The notes beneath the pieces are model-generated. The model saw nothing but the letters and a program-made list of their open reading frames with translations, did no database searches and was not told where the DNA came from. Below are positions 55,790-64,000 of a stretch of DNA of 64,000 nucleotides, in pieces. Made by a program: the position numbers and the translations under genes. How positions within the stretch are numbered: position 1 is the first letter of the stretch; the number at the start of each line of letters is the position of its first letter. Source of the stretch: Dipteris shenzhenensis (lineage: Eukaryota > Polypodiophyta > Polypodiopsida > Gleicheniales); assembly GCA_047967505.1 (NCBI GenBank), contig CM106539.1; one strand, 5' to 3'.

Positions 55790-55990
55790 GGTGAGGGGGT
55801 ATCCTTGCCCCTATGGAAATCGCACTCACTGAGATCGCCTAGCCCCGGGCGGCCGAGACGAAAGGTTATTGAAATTGAAATCCGAGGAGAAATCCCTTGA
55901 AAAGTTCAGAGGATGAGTTGGCGGGGGGGGGGTTCATTAAGCACCGAACCCGTCTTTATGGATGCAACCTCATCAGGCTACCTTGTTTAA
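55790..55990. other. CpG-rich patch unlike its surroundings
   Basis: A stretch around GCCCCGGGCGGCCGAGACG (55841-55859) followed by GAAATTGAAATCCGAGGAGA and a ten-G run (about 55923) has many CpG dinucleotides in AT-rich DNA. I cannot assign it; it has no open frame of note. Confidence 0.4.
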
Positions 55991-56733
55991 AAAGCAATAG
56001 GGTCCATTACCAAAAGTACTAGTTCTAAAAGCGAAAAGGACACAAAATGACCCATGTGATTACATGAAAGACACTGACCTAGTAGCCTAGAGACCTCAAT
56101 CCTTTGATGAAACTCTCTGCATCAAGGGTATCAAGGAAGTTATCCTCTATAAGGGACTCTATGCTCTCTAAAATCATCTTGAATCAAGATACTAAGACCA
56201 TTGGGGACTTCAACGATATGTTATAAGTGCATTTAATGGAAGGGAGTATGGGTTGGTGCCCCCTTGAGAGCCCCAAGAAGCAAGGCACATGATGTGTCAT
56301 GTCCATGTTCTTGACTATAAACTCATGATATCAAAATATGAAATACAAAAGGGAGGGACAAGAAATATGGGGCTCTACTCCACCAAGGCCTTGGTGGTGT
56401 TAGCAAAACTCAACTCGAGAAGAAAATTCATGCCCCATAGATGGTAACCTCCTAGGAGAGGGTTCTTTAGCCTAGAGGGCTTAGGAAATGGTGTATCATA
56501 GAGGGAGAATCAGCTCCTCCAAGATTCAAAAAGAAAGGTGGGAAAAATGGAGAAGAAGGCAAGGTTTGTGAATAGGAAACCAACCAATATCCAAGGCAAA
56601 CCCCGAGGTCCCTACTACTATCAGTGTTTAAAGAACCTTGGTTTTTCAAATTTTCTTGCTTGCAATATGCACTTGTATGGTGATGGTCCTTTATAAAGAG
56701 TTATAAAGGAATTTGACATTGCCATTATTGGCA
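55991..56733. other. No gene seen
   Basis: Short frames only and no recognisable motif. Confidence 0.35.
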
Positions 56734-56738
56734 ACACC

Positions 56739-57090
56739 TGTTGAGATATCGAGCTCCACTCATAATATGCTAGGGTGACCGTTGTGCATTTATGTCACCG
56801 ACTTGTTAGCTGTAGATGCGGTTGGTACACCGCCCATGAATAATAGCTGGATGATAGCTATCCTTATGTACTCCAGTTCATGGCTTAGTTAGTATGCCAC
56901 CTTAGTTATCTGAGTTTGGTTTGAGACCCACATATAGGGTTCTTCTATTTCTTTGTACTAGAGTTCTTTTGGCTTTCACAACTAAGAAGAGGAAAATTGT
57001 TTTCAGCCTCCACCTTTGTGTGTATTCCCCCATTGTGTATGTGAGAAATCTGCAAGTGAGACTCCTTCCTTATCTCCCACTATCTTCACA
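56739..57090 (+). repeat. 5' LTR of doubly deleted copia copy
   Basis: 352 bp, TGTTGAGATATCGAGC to CTATCTTCACA. Confidence 0.93.
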
Positions 57091-57499
57091 TGGTTTAGAA
57101 GCCTAGTTCGTGGTAAGGAGTTCAAGAAAGCAAACCACGTTCGTAGTGTCCTAGTAAGAGGACTAGTGTTGCTTTCCTTTTTTGAGTTTGGGAGCAGGTA
57201 GCATAGCCGGAAAGTGCAAAAGTGCATTGTCTCAGATTGAGACGCCCTTCGCGGTGTGGCAAGAGGGCAGTATATGCTGTGGGGGAGGGCGATGCCCTTG
57301 GTGACTTTATTTTTCTGATTCGAGGCCATTTCGAGGCCTGTTTTGGAGCGGAAGTTCTCCGCAAGCACTAAGAAAAAAGCCTTGTTTTTGCTATGCGACC
57401 ACTGCTCTACAGGTTGTTGAAAAATTGCCACAGAAATTGCATCGTATGCCTATGTGCAGAGATATTGAGAGTTACAGAATCATCCTTATTGCTTGTTGA

Positions 57500-58270
57500 T
57501 TGATGACATGAGCAGCTGGTATAAACCAGTAAATGTGATTGATGATGTAGATGCACAAAATGGTAATGCTGCATAGAATTTATAGTAGCAATCACAAAAT
57601 ATTAGTGGACCTATAGTGTCCTCTATAGCAGTGGTTCACATACTTCGCCATGGACAGGTAGATTGAGATCAGGAGAATCTCCTCAAACAAATGCAGATAG
57701 TCGTATACAGGTATCATGAAAAGGAAAAGAGAAGGTAGATCAGCCCATGTTTGATGTGAATGCAGGTCACTCTTATGTGGATGGTGAATCCAGTGGCTCA
57801 GAATAGAGCATTGATGATGAGTTGGGTATTCCTTTTGTTGTTACACCTAGAGTAAGGAAGACCAGGGATGTTTTGAGAGCACCTAGAAGTGAGCCTATTT
57901 TGTACAGTTCTACCAGAGCTAGGTATCCTATGGATAGGTTGAAATATGATGGATTTACAGCCATTCACTATGCCTATATGGTCAAAGTGATATAGGAACC
58001 AAAACCCACTTCTTTTGAGCAAGCCATGGGAAAAGAAAAATGGGAGAAAGCCGATGAAGAAATGGATGCCTTGGAAGCAAATGCTACATGGGAATTGGTG
58101 CCTTTGCCTAAAAACAAGAATGCAATTGGCTGTAAGTGGGTTTATAAGGTGAAGCACAATGCAGATGGTTATGTGAACAGATATAAGGCAAGATTAGTTG
58201 TCAAGGGGTATGCACAGACATATGGCATTGATTATGAAGATTCAGTTAGGTTGCAAGGATGGCAACCGTA
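57500..58270 (+). pseudogene. Integrase end, linker and RT start of deleted copia copy
   Basis: Begins at MSSWYKPV-equivalent sequence directly after leader DNA. It keeps the family TAG pair (57583-57588) and further stops near 57796, 57901 and 57990. The frame 58026-58271 carries the RT start ATWELVPLPKNKNAIGCKWV and YAQTYGIDYED; a small deletion then shifts it. Confidence 0.87.
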
Positions 58271-59391
58271 AGAGCAGTCATTGCTATGGCTACATCAAAG
58301 GGATGGTCTTTACATTAGATGGATGTAAAGAATGCCTTCTTGCATGGGGGTCTGACAAGATAGGATAGTTTCTTGTCACTATTGGCTTTCAGATTTCCAA
58401 GGCAGATTTCTCACTTTATGTGAGAAAAACAGAGAAAGGTATTATGCTGCTTGTCATTTATGTTGATGATTTGATAATCACAGGTAATAGTGATGAAGAT
58501 ATCCTTCATATGAAAATGCTATTGAGGTAGAAGTTTGAGATGAAGGATTTGGGAGAGCTGTGTTATTTCTGGGGCATTGAGGTGATTAGATCACCAAGTG
58601 GGATACAGCTCTTACAAAGGTAGTATGGATTGGACATGCTGTCCAAATATGGGATGACAGGTTGTAAGCCTATTTCAGTTGCTTTGGAGCAAAATGTGAA
58701 TTTGAGCGCAGATACAAGTGAGCTTCTGGCAGACCCTACTATGTACAGACGCATAGTAGGAAGTTTGATTTATATGACTATTACCATGCCAGATTTGAGC
58801 TATGCTGTTGGATTGGTAAGTCAGTTTATGCAGGCTCCAAGGAAACCGCATTTGGATGCGGCTAGACGCATACTCAGGTATGTGAAGTCCACATTGCAGT
58901 ATGGACTATTTTATGAGACTGGGGTTCAGATACAGTTGCATCAATACACTGATGCTGATTGGGTTGGTAGTATTTCTGATATACTAGTGGATATGTGTTC
59001 TCTTTTGGGAGTGCTGCAGTCACTTGGAGCAGTAAGAAATAGCCTACAGTTGCCTTGTCAAGCATAGAGGCTGAGTACAGGGGTGCAGCAATGGTTGCAT
59101 GCGAGGTAGCTTGGTTGCATAAGCTACTTTATGATATGCATCAGATGGGCCAGTTGTCATTTATTGTGACAACATGAGTAGTATACACTTGGCAAATAAC
59201 CCAGTCTATCATGCTAGAACAAAGCACATTGAGGTGCATTATCACTATGTGCAGGAGAAGGTTTTACTAGGTCTTATTGATCTAGTTTATGTTAGCACAG
59301 AGGATCAGGTAGCTGACATATTCACAAAGGCATTGGGCACAGAGAAGCTGTGCAAGTTGAGAGACCTGCTTGGAGTGCACGAATTGTGATT
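58271..59391 (+). pseudogene. RT and RNase H remnant of deleted copia copy
   Basis: After the internal deletion (MDVKNAFLHG joined to SDKIG) the sequence keeps IYVDDLIITG at about 58458-58487, MYRRIVGSLIYMTITMPDLSY and QYTDADWVGS, then a small deletion, and RNase H to DIFTKALGTEKL, with stops and indels. Confidence 0.88.
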
Positions 59392-59406
59392 GAGCTTGAG
59401 GGGGAG

Positions 59407-59758
59407 TGTTGAGATATCGAGCTCCCACTCGTGATATGTCAGGGTGACCGTTGTGCGTTTACGTCACCGACTTGTTAGCTGTAGATGCAATTGGTACATT
59501 TTCGATGAATATAGCTGGATGACAGCTATTCTTATGTACTCCAATTCATGGCTCAGTTAGTATGCCACCTTAGTTAGCTGAGTTTGGTTTGAGACCCACA
59601 TATAGGGTTCTTCTATTTCTTTGTACTAGAGTTCTTTTGGCTTTCACAACTAAGAAGAGGAAAACTGTTTTCAGCCTCCACCTTTGTGTGTATTCCCCCA
59701 TTGTGTATGTGAGAAAGCTGCAAGTGAGACTCCTTCCTTCTCTCCCACTATCTTCACA
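59407..59758 (+). repeat. 3' LTR of deleted copia copy
   Basis: 352 bp, preceded by the purine tract GAGGGGGAG. Confidence 0.93.
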
Positions 59759-59769
59759 ACACGTTTTCT

Positions 59770-60585
59770 ATGGCTACAAAAACAAGGATAGACAAGTTTG
59801 AGGGTGAGGGATTTCACACATGGCAAGCAAAACTCAAGTTTGTTCTCATGAAAAAGGGGATATAGAACATTGCCAATGGGAAAGAGAAGAATTCAGCCAC
59901 TAGGGAAGGAGAAGCATTATGGTTACCTAGGGATGAAAAGGCATTGGCTATAATTGCTTTAGACCTGAGCAATTCCTTCATTCATCACATTGATGGTTGT
60001 GAAACTGCACATGTTGCATGGGAGCACCTTGAGACTATCTTTGGAGCATAGGGAAGATGTTCCAATTATAGTACTCATTAAGTTCTTTGACTTGAAGCTC
60101 AACAAAGGAGAATCACTATCCTCTCACTTGAAGTCCATGAAAAGTATATCGACTCAACTAGCGAGCATCAAATTTAATCTTGATGATGATGTTGTGATTG
60201 CTATACTGCTTAAGAGTCTACCCGATGAGTATGGTACCATTGTGACTACTCTCACTAATCTGCTAGACTCTAGTTTGGTTTTGATATAGAGGCATCTCTC
60301 TTGGAAGAACAAAGAAAGATCAAGATAATGGATGGCTCCATCTTCAGCTATAAACAAAGTGAGGCATATCTAGTCAAAAGCAACTTATAAAAATCTACAA
60401 GAAAGAGCAAGATGAAGTGAAATTTCTGTGGAAAGCTTGGTCACTTTGAAAAGGAGTGCTACACTAAGAAGAAAATATCAGCAAACCTTGCGAAAGAATT
60501 AGAGAAAGAAGAATAACTACAAGAAATTACTGCTCTCACCACCGAAGTCAACTTTGATGAGGGCGATGACACATTTGTGTTTTGA
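59770..60585 (+). pseudogene. Copia gag relic of another family
   Basis: ATG at 59770 opens MATKTRIDKFEGEGFHTWQA and KFVLMKKGI, the copia gag start, with TAG at 59863. A frameshift near 60047 moves to the frame 59990-60289: FDLKLNKGESLSSHLKSM, LKSLPDEYGTIVTTLTNL (UBN2 capsid domain). Near 60415 NFCGKLGHFEKECY is a zinc knuckle whose first Cys codon has become TGA. The frame then runs on to a stop near 60585. No pol follows. The start resembles the short gag at 52541. Confidence 0.8.
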
Positions 60586-60908
60586 GTTGTTTTGTGCGAT
60601 GAGTCAATAAGGGTTCTCTGCCTTGGATGTCCCCCTTGAATGATTGTTAGTATTATGTGTGAGTTTTACCTTGTCAGACCTATGGGAACTCCTCATGCAT
60701 AGTCATTGTCCATTCTCCCAGTTGTAAACTAAGAGCCATAACTAGAGTGACCTATAGGTTGGGGTCATGAGTGTTGCTTCCCATGTACTACTGCTACTAG
60801 GGTGACATCATCAATTTGTGGGGGGATTTTGGGTACAAATTGATTTAATGGGATTATACCAAGGGGTACAAGGTCAGTGTGTGCTTATGTGTGACCACAT
60901 GGTGGTTG

Positions 60909-60977
60909 CTCTCTCTCTCTCTCTCTCTCTCTCTCAATAAATCAGTTTTTCTTTCCATTGTTATTATGCTATGATTC

Positions 60978-61047
<70 letters not shown>

Positions 61048-61225
61048 CCCCCTTTGTCACATTCCTCTTGAAATAAGTCAGTTTTTCTTTCCATTGTTAT
61101 TATGCTATGATTCTCTCTCTCTCTCTCTCTCTCTCTCCCTTTGTCACATTCCCATTGAAATAAAAAATTTCTTCTTGTAATTGTTATTACACTACGACTC
61201 TCTCTCTCTCTCTCTCTCTCTCCAT
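60909..61225 (+). repeat. CT-block higher-order repeat
   Basis: Blocks of (CT)n are separated by related spacers. CAGTTTTTCTTTCCATTG then TTATTATGCTATGATTCTC occurs at about 60945 and 61078; a diverged version (TTCTTGTAATTGTTATTACA) lies near 61173. CTTTGTCACATTCC precedes two of them (61053, 61140). The unit of spacer plus CT block has been copied three or four times. Confidence 0.88.
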
Positions 61226-62339
61226 CATATCCCATAGAAGAAATTATTAGTCTTATTTGTCAATGCTATTGCACTATGACATTCTCTTAGTCTCTCCCCA
61301 AGTCTTTGCCCTCTCTTCTAAACACATGATTATATTAAGCCTCACCTTCACATTTAAGGATTGGCTTGAATCTTTTTTATATCTTGAAAATAAACCACTC
61401 CAAAATATTTTTTCCACTTAAGTTGAAAAAAAAAACTTCAAACATGAATGATTGTGGAATAGACTTGAAATTGAAATTAAGAGATAGTAGACTATTGAGT
61501 TTTGCATAGATACAAAAGTCACAACTTCACATTCCAAAAAATCTCCTTGAATTACATTGCGGTTTTCTATTATCATTCACACATAGTCATTGGTATGTCC
61601 ACTCATGACATAGCATCATAGCCACCTCTATCATTGAGAACATAGGTTCATGGATGAATATGTGCTCATTTTGATGGAGACCCATGATCACTCTTAAAAG
61701 CACAAAGTAGATATGTTTGCAAGTAGATGTGTTTGCACCAGAGCAGGATTATGGGGTGATTTTGTTGGTAGTAGAAATGTGGTTTTAGGCAGCGTTGATT
61801 GGCATAATTTTTAAGGTGGTTGACACAGGATTGATGGACTATGCAATCCATCTGTGTTGGCAAGAGTGGCTAGATTTGTTGCTTGACTCTTGTATCCATG
61901 TGATGGGTTGACCTATGTGGAGAGTCCAGTTTTTGTTGCAAAGATCATGTATTTCAAGGCCAGGATGTTGTTTCATGTGTTTGGTCCATAAAGGGGGGGA
62001 GGGGGGGTTAGAATATGGGTTGTGTGGCACAAACCCCTTCACAACGCATAAGCAGATATATGTGTGGCTAATAAGATATGTGTGGCTATTAAGATAAGCA
62101 CCTATTTGAAGGAATAATGCCTCAAGTAGGCACTGTATGACACATGGACAAAGGAAAGACTAATCCCATAAGCATGAAGTGCTTGGGTATAGTTTAAAGT
62201 ACTTATAGAGCATCTCTCATAATCTCACTAGTCTTTTTGGAGATCGAGAGATGCAGCGTAGCTGGGAGGAAGAGGGATTGGGAAACCTCTCTTCTTGGCT
62301 TTAATTTTGGGCCACGTGTGTGGCCAACAATAGTTTTAA
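61226..62339. other. No gene seen
   Basis: No recognisable coding sequence. A G run lies at 61995-62008. Confidence 0.35.
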
Positions 62340-62365
62340 ATCCCAAATCTTGATGCACGAGCAAA

Positions 62366-62590
62366 AAGATCTTGAAATTTGGAGTAAGTTTCCTTTTTGG
62401 ACTGCCTCAATCCGAGCTATGCATCAAAAGTTATGGGCCTTCAAAGTTTTGGCTATGTATATGTGGAAAGTAGAGGAAAAAAGGGGGCCAAAAAATAAAT
62501 AAAATCCTCTTTTCTTCGAACATAACTTTTGATGCATAGCTCGGATTGAGGCAGTCCAAAAAGGAAACTTACTCCAAATTTCAAGATCTT
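62366..62590. repeat. Perfect 70-bp inverted repeat with 85-bp loop
   Basis: The left arm 62366-62435 (starting AAGATCTTGAAATTTGG, ending AAAAGTTATG) is the exact reverse complement of 62521-62590 (starting CATAACTTTTGATGC). The loop is 62436-62520. Outside the perfect stem partial complementarity continues (CCAAATCTT at left, AAGATTTGG at right). Transcribed, it would fold into a long hairpin; candidates are a foldback element or a small-RNA hairpin locus. Confidence 0.95.
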
Positions 62591-62701
62591 TCTTGTCTTG
62601 TGCTCAAATTTAAGATTTGGAAACAAATTAAAGGTCTATTTCAAGCTACAAAAATTTATAGACACATGTATGGGAATGATGATGCAAGACCCTTTAAAAG
62701 A

Positions 62702-62765
62702 GGTGTGTGTGTCTATGTGTATGTGGGTGTGGGTGTGGGTGTGTGTGTGTGCATACACTTACATG

Positions 62766-62826
<61 letters not shown>

Positions 62827-62933
62827 CTACCCTTCACATCTCTTTTTCTCCCTTCTCTCTCTTTCTCTCCCAACATCGTCATTCCTCTCTCTCTCTCTCT
62901 CTCTCTCCTATATATATATATATATATATATAT
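62702..62933 (+). repeat. GT, CT and TA microsatellite series
   Basis: (GT/GGGTGT)n at 62702-62752, (CT)n at 62766-62824 and 62886-62908, and (TA)n at 62909-62932. Frames here are repeat artefacts. Confidence 0.93.
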
Positions 62934-63329
62934 CTCAGCATTTTGATGGTTGGAAACAACTTGACACTTGAAAAAAACTTGCCACATGGCATTTTGATGA
63001 TTGAAATGCCACATGGTAGTTCTTTTAACTAGTATAAATTAAATTTTTTTGGGTGGTTGGTAAAAATATTTAAGAAGTAAAACTTACTTGGATTTATTTC
63101 AATTTGTAGGATCAAATGTATAGTCATGCTTTCCATTGGTAGGATCAAATGCATGCCTGCTGCCATGTGTCCCAAGGACACTGTCGAGTGTGGGAGATCC
63201 CCATTCCCCCATCTCCTAGTCATGCATACCTCTGTTGCCCGAAAAGGTCTTGGGAGGGATGAGAAAGAGAGGGGAACTCCAAACAATATATCCAAGGCCA
63301 CTAGGGCCACATTAAAGCTAATGGGATTA
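62934..63329. other. No gene seen
   Basis: A 20-bp-scale phrase (TGCCACATGGCATTTTGATG / ATGCCACATGGTAG) is partly duplicated near 62990-63015. TTTGTAGGATCAAATG / TTGGTAGGATCAAATG occurs twice near 63105-63150. Confidence 0.4.
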
Positions 63330-63331
63330 AT

Positions 63332-63390
<59 letters not shown>

Positions 63391-63505
63391 GGGGGGATGA
63401 GAGAGGAATGCAAGGAGGGAAGGGGGAGGAGAGAAACATAAAGGGGGGGGGGGAGTAGGAGGGGAGATTGGGGAGGAGGACTAGGAGGGGAGATTGGGGG
63501 GGGAG
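63330..63505 (+). repeat. (GT)n-(GA)n-G-rich tract
   Basis: (GT)n at 63331-63355, (GA)n at 63356-63384, then G-rich GGGGAGGA sequence with an imperfect duplication of GGAGGGGAGATTGGGG near 63458 and 63485. A copia LTR begins directly after it. Confidence 0.9.
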
Positions 63506-63858
63506 TGTTGAGATATCGAGCTCCACTCGAGATATGCCAGGGTGACTGTTGTGCATTTATGTCACCGACTTGTTAGCTGGAGATGCGGTTGGTACACCGC
63601 CCACGAATAATAGCTGGATGACAGCTATCCTTATCTACTATAGTTTGTGGCTCAGTTAGTATGCCACCTTAGTTAGTTGAGTTTGGTTTGAGACCCACAT
63701 ATAGGGTTCTTCTATTTCTTTGTACGAGAGTTCTTTTGGCTTACACATCTAAGAAGAGGAAAATTGTTTTCAGCCTCCACCTTTGTGTGTATTCCCCCAT
63801 TTGTGATTGTGAGAAAGCCGCAAGTGAGACTCCTTCCCTCTCTCCCACTATCTTCACA
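63506..63858 (+). repeat. 5' LTR at right edge
   Basis: TGTTGAGATATCGAGC to CTATCTTCACA; preceded by GGGAG, which resembles both the G-rich repeat and the family's polypurine end, so the target duplication cannot be judged without the other end. Confidence 0.93.
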
Positions 63859-64000
63859 TGGTATCAGAGCCTTGTTCGTGGTAAGGAGCTCAAGAAAGCA
63901 AGCCAAGTTCGTGGTGTCCTGGTAAGAGGACCAGTGTTGCTTTCCTATTTCGAGTTTGGGAGCAAATCTCTGCAGGTAGCACAGCCAGAAGTGCAGGAGT
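63506..64000 (+). mobile_element. 5' end of another copia copy, cut by the window edge
   Basis: LTR at 63506-63858 (353 bp) followed by the primer site TGGTATCAGAGC (63859-63870) and 130 bp of leader. The leader matches that of 29974 with one difference that I can find; the LTR differs at around ten positions. The element continues beyond the window, so its coding capacity is unknown. Confidence 0.93.

Larger units (their letters stand above)
56739..59758 (+). mobile_element. Doubly deleted copia copy, near-matching target duplication (ACACC/ACACG)
   Basis: LTRs of 352 bp at 56739-57090 and 59407-59758 belong to the family of 29974. ACACC at 56734-56738 and ACACG at 59759-59763 match in four of five bases. 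One deletion at about 57500 removes all of gag, protease and nearly all integrase (about 2.4 kb by comparison with the full-length copy); a second at about 58347 removes some 125 bp of RT. The primer site is damaged (TGGTTTAGAAGCC). Confidence 0.93.

Noticed and set aside
63029-63556. 175-residue minus-strand protein
   Set aside because: Runs through GT/GA/G-rich repeats and into a copia LTR; composition artefact.

Overview
The window looks like nuclear DNA of a land plant, most likely a fern or another non-seed plant with a large repeat-rich genome (inference). Evidence for a plant: degenerate TTTAGGG telomere-type repeats, many Ty1/copia and some Ty3/gypsy retrotransposons with plant-style initiator-Met primer sites, and an ELF4-type circadian clock gene. 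The DUF7869-type sequence points away from most seed plants, where I know of no common copies. I see no rRNA, tRNA, CRISPR or bacterial-type operon.

Region by region: 1-3640 is a decayed gypsy relic (gag piece at the left edge, polypurine tract and LTR-like start at 3641). 3748-8604 is mostly simple and tandem repeats: GT, CT/CA and TA microsatellites, a minisatellite whose units are each a palindrome, a CCCACT hexamer tract and about 1 kb of interstitial telomere-type repeat. 8613-18545 holds two relatives of a DUF7869-type, RNase H-fold-like gene. The first is split by a 2.4-kb non-autonomous LTR element (10456-12878, target duplication GAGGG); the second is more decayed. 19496-24270 is an old copia element whose 5' LTR is fused to gag by a deletion.

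25302-26700 (minus strand) is the only convincing host gene: an intact 89-residue ELF4-like protein preceded by a spliced leader region.

29974-64000 is dominated by one copia family with ~352-bp LTRs that start TGTTGAGATATC: a young full-length copy at 29974-35544, an older gapped copy at 37878-47460, a doubly deleted copy at 56739-59758, and a fourth copy entering at the right edge. A related but distinct copia (39951-45439, minus strand, 298-bp LTRs) is nested in the second copy. A second copy of the non-autonomous family (51664-54457) itself carries a solo LTR with a cluster of GC-rich palindromes. Between these lie relics of gypsy integrase, two gag-like genes and a copia gag.

The elements form a layered record of insertions. 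Matching 5-bp target duplications confirm six insertions (29974, 39951, 10456, 19496, 51664, 52881), and a seventh (56739) matches at four of five bases. Several stop codons are shared among copies of the 352-bp-LTR family even though one of those copies has nearly identical LTRs, which suggests defective copies moved with help from relatives. The most unusual items are the DUF7869-type locus, a perfect 70-bp inverted repeat at 62366-62590, the palindromic minisatellite at 6120-6393, and the GC-palindrome cluster at 53099-53200.
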